Assembly: GCA_965260995.1 (NCBI GenBank)
Contig: CBDHCD010000003.1
Span: 1 to 64,000 of the forward strand
Source: JBBROS01 sp965260995
Lineage (GTDB): Bacteria > Pseudomonadota > Alphaproteobacteria > Acetobacterales > Acetobacteraceae
Direction of reading: 5' to 3'
DNA length: 64,000 bases
Under the pieces are notes generated by a model that worked only from the letters and a program-made list of their open reading frames with translations, did no database searches and was not told the origin of the DNA. A program made the translations under genes and the position numbers. The number at the start of each line of letters is the position of its first letter. The first letter of the stretch is position 1. Shown here one piece after another: positions 34,040 to 42,464 of the stretch.

Positions 34040-34783
34040 TCATGGCGCAGAGCCTTGGGCGCGGAGCCTTGGGCTGCCGGACTTTGGGCTGCCAGACTTT
34101 GGGCGCAAGGCGTCGAGCGCGGCCCGGCGGTCGGCCGCGCCGAAGATGGCGGTCCCGGCGACGAGCATCGTGGCACCCGCTTCGAGCGCGCGCGGCGCGG
34201 TCTCGGGATCGATGCCGCCGTCCGCGCCGATGACGATCGGCCGCCCACCCACCATGGCGCGCAGCTCGCGCAATTTGCCGAACTGGCTCTCGATGAACGT
34301 CTGGCCGCCGAACCCCGGGTTCACCGTCATCACCAGGATCTCGTCGATGTCGTCGAGCACCGGCGCCAGCATGGCCGCCGGGGTCGCCGGGTTGATGGCG
34401 ACGCCCGCCCGCTTGCCCTGGGCGCGGACGAGCTGGAGCGTGCGGTGCAGGTGCGGCCCGGCCTCGGCATGAACGGTGATGTGGTCCGCCCCGGCCTCGG
34501 CGAACGCGCCCACGTAGGCGTCGACCGGCGCGACCATCAGGTGAACGTCGAACGGCAGCCGCGTCAGCGGGCGCAGCGCCTTGAGCACCAGCGGGCCGAA
34601 CGAGATGTTGGGAACGAAATGCCCGTCCATCACGTCGAGGTGCAGCCAGTCCGCTCCGGCCTGCTCGACGGCGGCGACTTCGTCCGCCAGGCGCGCGAAA
34701 TCGGCGGCCAGCAGGCTCGGGGCCAGGATCGGGGCCGGGGGCGGCCAGCCGGAGGAGGGGCCGGAGGAGGGGAGGGTCGGCAT
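34040..34783 (-). CDS. rpe: Ribulose-phosphate 3-epimerase
   Basis: A 247-residue TIM-barrel enzyme interconverting ribulose 5-phosphate and xylulose 5-phosphate. The metal-site signature HLDVMDGHFVPNISFG, the second catalytic Asp in GADGGID and phosphate-binding VAGTAIFG are intact. The enzyme proper ends near residue 225; the last 20 residues are a KSGSP-type tail encoded by 15-bp repeats. The order rsmB-rpe-heparinase on one strand suits a transcription unit. Confidence 0.95.
   Translation of the reverse strand: MPTLPSSGPSSGWPPPAPILAPSLLAADFARLADEVAAVEQAGADWLHLDVMDGHFVPNISFGPLVLKALRPLTRLPFDVHLMVAPVDAYVGAFAEAGADHITVHAEAGPHLHRTLQLVRAQGKRAGVAINPATPAAMLAPVLDDIDEILVMTVNPGFGGQTFIESQFGKLRELRAMVGGRPIVIGADGGIDPETAPRALEAGATMLVAGTAIFGAADRRAALDALRPKSGSPKSGSPRLRAQGSAP
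34051..34110. repeat. 14-16-bp tandem repeat, four copies, at the 3' end of rpe
   Basis: Four imperfect units built on AGCCTTGGGC / ACTTTGGGCTGCC extend the rpe reading frame with the peptide PKSGSPKSGSP before its stop. The period matches the 15-bp arrays at 3332 and 4617. Confidence 0.8.
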
Positions 34784-34859
34784 CGGGGAGGGTTCTAGCC
34801 TGCAATCGTCCTGACTGGAACAGCCGGGGCGTCGTCCGCGACGAGCGGCAGACGGGCCG

Positions 34860-36107
34860 TCAACCAGGCTTGACCATGCGGGCGGCGAAGAACCCGTCCA
34901 TGCCGCCTCGCCCGGGCCACAGCCCGGGATGAGTGCGCAGGTGGCCGCCGGCCGTCAGCGCCTCGGGCAGCGCGGCGAGTTCCGCGGGCGTGAACGGCGC
35001 GGGCCGCAGGCCGAAGCGGGCCGGGTCGGCAACGCGGGCCGGCCCTTCCTCCGGTTGCAGCGAGCACACGGCGTAGATCAGCCGCCCCCCCGGCCGCAGC
35101 ATCCGCGCCGCCGCGGCCAGCAGCCGGTCCTGCCCGGCGACGAGTTCCACCAAGTCGCTCGGACGCTTCAGCCGCGGCACGTCCGGGTGGCGGCGGATGG
35201 TGCCGGTGGCGCTGCAAGGCGCGTCGAGCAGGACGGCGTCGAACGGCGCGGGCGGGACCCAGCCGGCGGCGTCCGCCTGGACGACCGCCACGTCGAGCCG
35301 CAGCCGGGCGAGGTTGTCGTGCAGGCGGCGCAGGCGACCCGCGTCGCGCTCGACCGCGGTGACCTCGGCCCCCGCGGCGGCCAGTTGCGCCGTCTTGCCG
35401 CCGGGCGCGGCGCACAGGTCGGCGACCCGTTCCCCAAGGCGCGGGGCGAGCAGCCGCGCCGGCAACGCCGCCGCCGCGTCCTGCACCCAGAACGCCCCGG
35501 CCTCGAAGCCCGGCAGCTCGGCCACGCGCGCCCCCGCGCCGAGCCGCACGGAGCCGGTCGGCAGCACCTCCGCGCCGGGCAGCGGCCCCCCGCCCGAGTT
35601 GCCCGCGTTGATGCTGAGGTCGAGCGGGGCCTCGTGGGCGTGCGCCTCGGCGATGGCGCGCGCCTCCGCTCCCCAGCTCGCCCACAGCCAGGCCGGCGTG
35701 TCGAGCTGCGGCGCGTCGAGCGCGCCGAGCGCGGCCGGCCCCTCCGCCGCGACCTTTCGCAGCACGGCGTTCACCAGCCCGGCGAACGGCGTCAGCTTGC
35801 GCGCCCGGACCAGGTCCACCGCGGTGCCGACGGCGGCGTGCGCCGGCGTGTCGAGCAGCAGCAGCCCGGCCGCGCCCAGCCGCAGGACGTGGCGCACCGC
35901 GTCGGGCGGCGCGCGGTTGAGGAACGGCTCCAGCACGGCGTCGAGCGAGCCGAGCCGGCGCAGCACCGCGGCGGCCAGCCGGTGCGCGGCGGCGCGGTCG
36001 CGCGGCTCGTCGCCCGCCGCGGCGTCGAGCGCCTCGTCGAGCGGGCGGCGGCGGTCGAGCACGGCGCTCAGCAGGTCGAACGCGACCTCGCGCGTCGGGT
36101 CTCTCAT
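34860..36107 (-). CDS. rsmB: 16S rRNA (cytosine-967-C5)-methyltransferase RsmB
   Basis: A 415-residue RNA methyltransferase with an N-terminal NusB-like domain (about 1-140) and a SAM-binding Rossmann domain with CAAPGGKTAQLA, VQADAAG, the motif IV catalytic LDAPCSATGTIRRHPD and the motif VI nucleophile YAVCSLQPEE; both cysteines of the Fmu/Nol1 family are therefore present. The ATG at 36107 is chosen because the open frame upstream is a G/C-run repeat (PAPGPAPGP) without similarity. Confidence 0.93.
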   Translation of the reverse strand: MRDPTREVAFDLLSAVLDRRRPLDEALDAAAGDEPRDRAAAHRLAAAVLRRLGSLDAVLEPFLNRAPPDAVRHVLRLGAAGLLLLDTPAHAAVGTAVDLVRARKLTPFAGLVNAVLRKVAAEGPAALGALDAPQLDTPAWLWASWGAEARAIAEAHAHEAPLDLSINAGNSGGGPLPGAEVLPTGSVRLGAGARVAELPGFEAGAFWVQDAAAALPARLLAPRLGERVADLCAAPGGKTAQLAAAGAEVTAVERDAGRLRRLHDNLARLRLDVAVVQADAAGWVPPAPFDAVLLDAPCSATGTIRRHPDVPRLKRPSDLVELVAGQDRLLAAAARMLRPGGRLIYAVCSLQPEEGPARVADPARFGLRPAPFTPAELAALPEALTAGGHLRTHPGLWPGRGGMDGFFAARMVKPG

Positions 36108-36219
36108 GGCGGGGCCAGGGGCGGGGCCGGGGGCGGGGGCGGGGCCGGGGGCGTGGCGAGGGCGGTGAACATGCGGCGGGTTCATGGCGCGGATCGGGGC
36201 CGCGTGCTAGAGCGCTCCC

Positions 36220-36256
36220 GTCCACGGTGTCCGCGCCCCACCGGGACGCCGTGGAC
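36220..36256 (+). promoter_or_regulatory. 13-bp stem inverted repeat in the arnT-like gene leader
   Basis: Arms at 36220-36232 and 36244-36256 (GTCCACGG...CCGTGGAC at the outside) pair over 13 positions, with one T:G mismatch that would be a wobble pair in RNA, around an 11-nt loop. It lies 63 bp before the glycosyltransferase start in the divergent region with rsmB. It could be a leader hairpin or a dyad operator. Confidence 0.5.
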
Positions 36257-36319
36257 CCAGGGGCGCGCGAACGGAAGGTGGGGCGGCACCCCGCGTGACA
36301 CCGCCCCAAGGGCCCGGCC

Positions 36320-37957
36320 ATGACGACCCTGCTCCGAACCCGGCGGCCGCGCCTGCTGCTGGCGCTGTTCTGCCTGGCGCTGTGGACCCCGGGCTTCTTC
36401 ACCCTGCCGCCCGGCGACCGCGACGAGAGCCGCTTCACCCAGGCCACCAAGCAGATGCTGGAAACCGGCGACTTCATCCGCATCATGAACGGCGCGGAGG
36501 CGCGCAACCGCAAGCCGATCGGCATTTACTGGCTGCAAGCCCCCTTCGTCGCCGCGGCCGACGCGGCCGGGCTGGCGACGGCCAACCCCGTCTGGCCCTA
36601 CCGCCTGCCTTCGGCGCTGGGCGGCCTCGTCGCGGTGCTGGCCTGCTTCTGGGCCGGCGAGCGGCTGGTCGGGCGCGCCGCGGCGCTGCTGGGGGCCGCG
36701 ATGCTGGCCGCCTGCGCCGTGGCGGTGGTGGAGGTCCACATCGCCAAGACCGACGCCGCCCTGCTGGGCGCGACCACGGTCGCGATGGCGGTGCTCGCGC
36801 GGGCCTACCTCGACCCCGGCCAGCTGCCGCGGCGCGCGGCACTGGCGTTCTGGCTGTCGCTCGGCGCGGGCGTGCTGCTCAAAGGCCCGATCACCCCCAT
36901 GATCGCGGGCACGGCGACGCTGGCCTTGCTCGCGCTCGACCGGCGAGCCGCCTGGCTGCGCGCCCTGCGGCCCGGCTGGGGCGTGCCGCTGCTGCTCGCG
37001 GTGGTGCTGCCGTGGTTCGTCGCCATCGGCCTCGCGACGCACGGGCGGTTCTTCGCCGACGCCGTGGGCGGCGACCTCGGGCGCAAGCTCACCTCCGGGG
37101 ACGACGCCCATTGGGGGCCGCCCGGCCTGCACCTGCTGCTGCTGCCGCTGCTGCTGTTCCCGGCCACGGCGGCGCTGCCGGGCGGCGCAGTGTTCGCCTG
37201 GCGGGAGCGGCGCGCGGCCCCGACCCGCTTCCTGCTCGCCTGGATCGTGCCCGCCTGGCTGGTGTTCGAGGCGACGCCGACCAAGCTGCCGCACTACACC
37301 CTGCCCCTCTACCCGGCCATCTGCCTGCTCCTGGCCGCCGCGGTCGTGGGCGGGACAACGCCCGCCCGGCGCTGGATCGGCCCGCTCCTCGCCGCGCTGG
37401 CGGCGGCGCTGCTCGCCGCCGCCGGGGTGGCCGCGCCGCTTCTGTTGCATCTCCCGGCCTGGATCGGCCTGCCGGCGCTGCTCGCCGCCGGGGCCGTGGG
37501 CTGGTGGGCGGTGCGCGGCGACCAGGCCAGCGGCGCGCTGCGAGCCTTGATGTTGGCCCCGTTGCTATACGGCGCGGTGCTGGGGTGGGAACTGCCGCGG
37601 CTGTGGCCGCTCTGGCTCGCCCCGCGCGTGGTGGCGGCGCTGCCCAGGCCAACAGGGGCGGCGCTGCCGGCCGAACCGTTGGCGGCGCTGCCGCCCGGGC
37701 CGATGGCGGCGGTCGGTTTCGCCGAGCCGAGCCTGATGTTCCTGGCCGGAACCGGCACCCGCTGGCTCTCGCCCGAGGAGGGGGCGGCGGCGCTGGCGGA
37801 CGGCGCGGTCGACGCCCTGGTGGTTGGCGACCGCGAACTCGGGGCCGTCCGGGCGGCGGCGGCCCGGCTCGGCCTCGTCCCCCGCGTGCGGGCCGAGGAG
37901 CCAGGCTTCAACTACTCGCGCGGCCGGCCCGTCGTGCTGACGGTGCTCACGCGCTGA
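36320..37957 (+). CDS. ArnT-like lipid A/polyprenyl glycosyltransferase (GT-C fold)
   Basis: A 545-residue polytopic membrane enzyme. The first periplasmic loop has the catalytic DRDESRFTQATKQMLETGDF signature of GT-C/ArnT enzymes, then RKPIGIYWLQ, about 11-12 transmembrane helices, and TKLPHYTLPLYP between later helices, all typical of ArnT (4-amino-4-deoxy-L-arabinose transferase) relatives that use undecaprenyl-linked sugars. No arn pathway genes are nearby, so donor sugar and acceptor are unknown. Its last 11 bp overlap the convergent beta-helix gene. Confidence 0.87.
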   Translation: MTTLLRTRRPRLLLALFCLALWTPGFFTLPPGDRDESRFTQATKQMLETGDFIRIMNGAEARNRKPIGIYWLQAPFVAAADAAGLATANPVWPYRLPSALGGLVAVLACFWAGERLVGRAAALLGAAMLAACAVAVVEVHIAKTDAALLGATTVAMAVLARAYLDPGQLPRRAALAFWLSLGAGVLLKGPITPMIAGTATLALLALDRRAAWLRALRPGWGVPLLLAVVLPWFVAIGLATHGRFFADAVGGDLGRKLTSGDDAHWGPPGLHLLLLPLLLFPATAALPGGAVFAWRERRAAPTRFLLAWIVPAWLVFEATPTKLPHYTLPLYPAICLLLAAAVVGGTTPARRWIGPLLAALAAALLAAAGVAAPLLLHLPAWIGLPALLAAGAVGWWAVRGDQASGALRALMLAPLLYGAVLGWELPRLWPLWLAPRVVAALPRPTGAALPAEPLAALPPGPMAAVGFAEPSLMFLAGTGTRWLSPEEGAAALADGAVDALVVGDRELGAVRAAAARLGLVPRVRAEEPGFNYSRGRPVVLTVLTR

Positions 37958-40900
37958 AGCTGAGCCGGCCCTCGCCGACGCCGTAGGTCGCGTAGTGCGC
38001 CAGCGGATCGATCCCGGCCGCCTTCACGTCCGCGTAGGCATCCAGGTACTTCTCGGTGCTGAACGAGGCGGACGGGTCGCGGTTCTCGCGCCAGCCGTGG
38101 GCCTGGTAGTGCGCCAGCGGATCGGCCTGCGCGGCGGCGACGTCCTGGTAGCGGGACAGGTAGTAGGCGCCGTCGAACAGGCTGCCTTCCGCGCCGGGGT
38201 AGGACATCGCCGGCAGCCCGGCCGCGCCGCGCATCGCGACGATCAAGGGGTCGATGCCCTGGGCGTACTCCGCCGGGTGCGCCATGCGGTAGGCGTTGAG
38301 CGACAGGCCCGGCCCGGGATCGCGGCCCTCCTTCCAGCCCGTCGCGTCGAAGTGCCGCAGCGGATCGACGCCCGCCGCCGCGACGTCCGGGTTGTGCGCC
38401 AGGTAGTAGTTGGTGTCGAAGAAGGCGTTAGGGTTGTAGCCCTTGGTCCAGCCGTCGGCGTGGTAGCTGGCGCTGGCGCTGATGCCGGCGGCGGCGATCT
38501 CGGGATGGGCGGCGTAGTAGTAGGCGCTGTCCACCAGCGGGTCGTCCGGCTCGCTCGGCGCGGCGGCGGCCTCGATGGCCCGGTGCTCGGCCTGGCCGAA
38601 CTGGATGTAGTGCCGCAGCGGGTCGATGTTGGCGGCGGCGACGTCCGGGTTGGCCCCCAGGTACTCGCGGACGGAGAACAAGGCCGACGGGTCGCGCCCC
38701 TCTGTCCAGCCCGTCTGCTCGTAGTGCAGCAGCGGGTTGACGCCCGCCGCCGCGACGTCGGGGTTGTGGCTCAGGTAGTAGCGCGTGCTGAACAGGGCGC
38801 TCGGGTCGCGGCCCTCTGTCCAGCCAACGCTCAAGTAGTGCCGCAGCGGGTCCATGCCGCTCGCCGCCACGTCGGGGTTCTGCGCCAGGTAATAGGCGGG
38901 GTCGAAGTCCGGCAGCGGCGACGAGCCCGTGAGCGTCGTCGTGTAGCTGCGCGACCAGTAATCCAGACCGGCCGCAGCCGTCGTTGTCGCCCCGTCGAGC
39001 GAGACGGACTGCACGTAAAGCCCGTCCGCCCCCGCGTAATCCCGCTGCGGGTTGATGAAGCTCACCGTGACCGCGTGGGCCCCCGTGCTCCACCAGCCGT
39101 TGAAGCTGAACGCCTGCGACCCGCCCGCGGCCTGGCTGGCCGTGACCACCCCGCCGCCGACCGCGGCGCCGTCCACGCTGACGACGAACTGCGCGTCGAG
39201 CACGGACGCCGCCTCGGCCAGCCGCACCGTCAGCGTGTTCAGCCCGGCCGGCGCGGCGGCGGCGAACTCGGCCGGGGCCTGGGCCGCGGACCACGGCGCG
39301 TTGGTGTAGAGCACGGCGTTGGCCGCGGTCGCGTTGCCGCTGGCCGCCCCGTTCACCACCTGGGCGCTGCCGGGCACGCCGCCGACGAAGGTGTTGCCGC
39401 TGGCGGTGATCGGCGCGAGCAGGGAGCCGGCGTTGTCCCCGACGATGAAGTAGGTGTAGGGGTGCCACTGGTTGGCCAGGTCGCTGACCAGCGTGTTGCC
39501 GGTGATCCGCACGTCGCTGTTGTCGTAGGTCGGGCCTTCGTTGCCGACGTGGATCAGGATGCCGTTGGCGGCGTCGCGCCCCTTCTCCAGCACGTTGTCG
39601 CGGATCGTGGCGTCGCCGCCTTGCGCGAGGTTGATCAGGAAGCTCGCGGCCACCCCGTCGCCGTCGATGATCCGGTTGCCCTCGATGTCGGTGTAGAACG
39701 ACCGGGTCGAGAGCTCGTGCCCGGTGATGGCGCCGTGGATGTAGCTGCCCTGGATCGTCAGGCTCTGGATCGCGCCGATCGCCAGGTTGTGGGTGCCTTT
39801 GTTGACGTTGCCGTTCCACGCGGCCTCGGTGCCGAAGATCGACAGCGTGGCGCCCGCGTTGTCGGCGGTGCGGATGCCGATGTCGTTGTGGTGGAAGTAG
39901 CTGTTGTCGACGGTGACGTTGCCGCCGGTGACGTAGATGCCGCCCTCGTGGCCCGAGTAGTTGGTCGCGCCGGTGAACTCCAGGTTCCTGAGCGTCGCGT
40001 CGGTGTTGACGACGAGCATCCCGTTCGGCGCCCACACCACGCCCTGCTGCACGAAGCGGGCCAGCCCGCCCACGCCCTCGATGATGACCTTGTGATTGAC
40101 CGTGCCGAAATCGTTGACGTAGGTGCCGGCCGCGACCTGGATCGTGTCGCCGTCCTGGGACGCCGTCAGCGCCTGGGACAAAGTGGTGAACGCCTGGCCC
40201 GCGCCCACCCGCAGCACGTGCCCGCTGGCGACGACGGCCCCGCCCGCGCCCCAGCTCTGCAGGTGGGCGACGGTCGGCACGGTGAACTGCGGCGGCTCGG
40301 TGGGCGGCGGCGGCGCGGGCGGGGCCATGGTCGTGAGGTCGAGCGCCGGGCGGCTGGCCAGGATCGTGTTGCCCTGCTGCGTCACCGGGCCGACCGCGAT
40401 GTTGTCCGCGGCGTAGCCCCAGATCTGGTTGTTCGACAGCGTGACCGGGCTGCCGGCGTGGTTGAGCACGAGCCGACCCTGGGCATGGTCGTTGATCAGG
40501 GTGTTGCCGTCGATGGTGAGGTTCGAGCCGTCGTAGGGCGGGCCTTCGCCACCGAAATGGATCGAGTGGTAGTTCTGCGCGTTGGCGCCCTTCTCGATCA
40601 CGTTGCCCTGGATGAGCGCGTTGCCGCCGTTCGGCAGGTCGATGCTGTAGCTGCCGTCACCGGCGTTGTCCTGGATGCGGTTGTTGAGCAGCGTCGTGTT
40701 GTGCGCCCGGCTCTTGATCTCGTGGCCGACGACGGAATCGTGGAAGTAGCTGTCCTCGATGACCAGCGACTCGATGCCGTTGACGTAGATGTTGTGGCTG
40801 TAGCCGTCGCCCGCGCCGTTGTGGCTGAACTCCGAGTTCTGGATCAGGATGTGCCCCGGCCCCAGCGCCGCGGCGAGGATGCCGTCCTGGTTGTCCCAGA

Positions 40901-41228
40901 ACAGGCAGTTGCGCACCACCATGTCGCCCCACTCGTAGCGGATGCCGGCGCCGTTCAGGTCCGACACCGACGCCCCGGTGAAGCCGAAGCCGTCGATGGT
41001 GATGGAGGCGTCCGTCGTCACGATCGCCTTGCCGTTGGGCGGCGCCTCGGTGGCCTTCAGGATCGCCATGCCGCCCACCGACTGCAGCGTGATCTGGTGG
41101 TAGTTGGTGAAGAAGTCGTTGGTGTAGGTGCCGGCGTCGACCAGCACCGTGTCGCCGTCCCCGGTCGCCGCGACCGCCGCCGCGATGGTCGCGTACTGCT
41201 TGCCCTCGCCCACCGTCAGAACCGCCAT
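37947..41228 (-). CDS. Large right-handed beta-helix protein with carbohydrate-binding module and eight C-terminal repeats
   Basis: A 1093-residue probably secreted protein. Two parallel beta-helix domains (about 1-300 and 335-650) each begin with a VGxGxxYxTIxxAVAAxxxGDTVxVxxGTY-type opening and carry NxIxxN/DNxI coil repeats. A beta-sandwich (about 655-765; LNTLTVRLAEAA, INPQRDYAGADGLYVQSVSLDG) resembles CBM60-type xylan-binding modules. Residues 775-1093 hold eight units of about 38 residues of the form YYLAxNPDVAAAGxDPLxHYxxxGWxEGRDPSALF, one degenerate. No signal peptide is visible, so type I secretion is likely, as for other proteins of this architecture, but no T1SS genes are adjacent. 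Probably a surface or matrix polysaccharide-binding or -cleaving protein. Confidence 0.85.
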   Translation of the reverse strand: MAVLTVGEGKQYATIAAAVAATGDGDTVLVDAGTYTNDFFTNYHQITLQSVGGMAILKATEAPPNGKAIVTTDASITIDGFGFTGASVSDLNGAGIRYEWGDMVVRNCLFWDNQDGILAAALGPGHILIQNSEFSHNGAGDGYSHNIYVNGIESLVIEDSYFHDSVVGHEIKSRAHNTTLLNNRIQDNAGDGSYSIDLPNGGNALIQGNVIEKGANAQNYHSIHFGGEGPPYDGSNLTIDGNTLINDHAQGRLVLNHAGSPVTLSNNQIWGYAADNIAVGPVTQQGNTILASRPALDLTTMAPPAPPPPTEPPQFTVPTVAHLQSWGAGGAVVASGHVLRVGAGQAFTTLSQALTASQDGDTIQVAAGTYVNDFGTVNHKVIIEGVGGLARFVQQGVVWAPNGMLVVNTDATLRNLEFTGATNYSGHEGGIYVTGGNVTVDNSYFHHNDIGIRTADNAGATLSIFGTEAAWNGNVNKGTHNLAIGAIQSLTIQGSYIHGAITGHELSTRSFYTDIEGNRIIDGDGVAASFLINLAQGGDATIRDNVLEKGRDAANGILIHVGNEGPTYDNSDVRITGNTLVSDLANQWHPYTYFIVGDNAGSLLAPITASGNTFVGGVPGSAQVVNGAASGNATAANAVLYTNAPWSAAQAPAEFAAAAPAGLNTLTVRLAEAASVLDAQFVVSVDGAAVGGGVVTASQAAGGSQAFSFNGWWSTGAHAVTVSFINPQRDYAGADGLYVQSVSLDGATTTAAAGLDYWSRSYTTTLTGSSPLPDFDPAYYLAQNPDVAASGMDPLRHYLSVGWTEGRDPSALFSTRYYLSHNPDVAAAGVNPLLHYEQTGWTEGRDPSALFSVREYLGANPDVAAANIDPLRHYIQFGQAEHRAIEAAAAPSEPDDPLVDSAYYYAAHPEIAAAGISASASYHADGWTKGYNPNAFFDTNYYLAHNPDVAAAGVDPLRHFDATGWKEGRDPGPGLSLNAYRMAHPAEYAQGIDPLIVAMRGAAGLPAMSYPGAEGSLFDGAYYLSRYQDVAAAQADPLAHYQAHGWRENRDPSASFSTEKYLDAYADVKAAGIDPLAHYATYGVGEGRLSFSA

Positions 41229-41386
41229 GTCCAGCCCCCTCGCTCAGCCCTGAACGTTGCTTCGTTGCAACGTATGAGGCGCGTGAACAACCGCGCCCGG
41301 GACGAACTCTGAGCCGCCGAGGTTAAGGACCGGTGTAGATTTCCTGGTGTTTCATCTCACGGGCGGAGACGCCGCGCGAAACCTGG

Positions 41387-41461
41387 ACGGCCTCAGGCCG
41401 TCGGCAGAGGCACGGCCTCAGGCCGTCAGCAGAGGCACGGCCTCGGGCCGTCAGCAGAACC
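41387..41461. repeat. 25-bp tandem repeat, three copies, at the 3' end of the cyclodeaminase-like gene
   Basis: Units at 41387, 41412 and 41437 read ACGGCCTCAGGCCGTCAGCA plus GAGGC. Each holds the palindrome ACGGCC-TCA-GGCCGT. On the minus strand each unit repeats the stop codon context of the adjacent gene (TGA followed by the hairpin). It fills part of the 222-bp space (41229-41450) that also carries the promoter of the beta-helix gene. Confidence 0.92.
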
Positions 41462-42464
41462 GCAGCCGCTGCCCCACGCCGAGCCGCCGCGCCTTCTCCA
41501 GCATCGCGTGGCCGAGCGCGATGTCGGACAGCGACAGGCCGCGGTGCCAGAACAGGATCGTCTCCGCGTCGCTCTCCCGCCCCGGCTTCAGCCCGGCCAC
41601 GATCTGCCCCATCTCGGCATGCAGCGTCGCCTCGCTCAGCAGGCCCGCCTCGACGTGCTGGCGCAGCGCCCCCCACTGCCCGGCCCGGCACTGGCCCCAG
41701 TCGTCCACCACCAGCTTGTCCATCGCGTCCGTCAAGGACAGCTCGACCGCGCTCTGCGTGCCGTACGGCATCACCAGCGCCCCCGGCTTGATCCACTCGG
41801 TCCGCAGCAGCGGCTCGGGCGACACCAGCCGCGACGCCTCGACGACGATGTCCGCCCCCTCGATCGCGCCCCGCCAGTCGGCGGTGGCGGTGACCGGCTT
41901 GCCGAGGTCGCGGGCCAGCCGCTCGGCGAAGGCGTCGCGGCTCTCCGGCCGGCGGGAATGGACGCGGATCTCGGCGAAGTCGAACAAGCTGTCCAGCAGC
42001 CGCACGTTCCAGTAGCTCGACCCGCGGGCGCCGATGTGGCCCAGCACCCGGCTGTCCCGCCGCGCCAGGTGCTTCGCCCCCACCGCCGTCATCGCGCCGG
42101 TCCGCATGTCGGTGATGCCGGACGCCTCGATGATCGCCCGCGGCGCGCCGGTGGCCGGGTCGAGCAGCAGCAGCGTCGCCAGCTCGCTCGGGAAGCCGAG
42201 CTGGTAGTTGTCGACGAAATCCCCGACCACCTTGACCCCGGCGCGCCCCACGTCGGCCCCGATCGCCCCGCGCAGCACGTTGAAGTGCCCGCGCGCCACC
42301 CCCGGTTCCAGGAACACGCGCGGCTCGATCACCGTCTGGCCCCGGCCCTGCAGCCGCAACTGATCCTCGATGGCGCCGATGATCTCCGCGTCCTGGAGGT
42401 CGAGCTCCTCCACGTCGAAGCGGTTGAGGAAATCGACGTAGACCGGCGGCATCGGCCCGGCCAT
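41451..42464 (-). CDS. Ornithine cyclodeaminase / mu-crystallin family protein
   Basis: A 337-residue NAD(P)-dependent protein. Catalytic-core elements are FPSELATLLLLDPATGAPRAIIEASGITDMRTGAMTAVGAKHLA with the substrate-binding Arg/Lys and DMRTGA segments, followed by a Rossmann domain (VLGHIGARGSSYWNVRLL; GARGSS replaces the usual GxGxQA) and EIRVHSRR. Members act as ornithine cyclodeaminase, alanine dehydrogenase or imine reductases; the altered glycine motif leaves the activity open. The ATG at 42464 overlaps the purC stop (ATGA). Its stop codon lies in the 25-bp repeat. Confidence 0.85.
   Translation of the reverse strand: MAGPMPPVYVDFLNRFDVEELDLQDAEIIGAIEDQLRLQGRGQTVIEPRVFLEPGVARGHFNVLRGAIGADVGRAGVKVVGDFVDNYQLGFPSELATLLLLDPATGAPRAIIEASGITDMRTGAMTAVGAKHLARRDSRVLGHIGARGSSYWNVRLLDSLFDFAEIRVHSRRPESRDAFAERLARDLGKPVTATADWRGAIEGADIVVEASRLVSPEPLLRTEWIKPGALVMPYGTQSAVELSLTDAMDKLVVDDWGQCRAGQWGALRQHVEAGLLSEATLHAEMGQIVAGLKPGRESDAETILFWHRGLSLSDIALGHAMLEKARRLGVGQRLRFC

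Noticed and set aside
37995..41312. Open frame of about 1100 codons on the plus strand, antisense to the beta-helix gene
   Set aside because: It is an open antisense frame produced by high GC; the product is low-complexity Arg/Val/Gly sequence without domains, and the minus strand encodes a clear modular protein.
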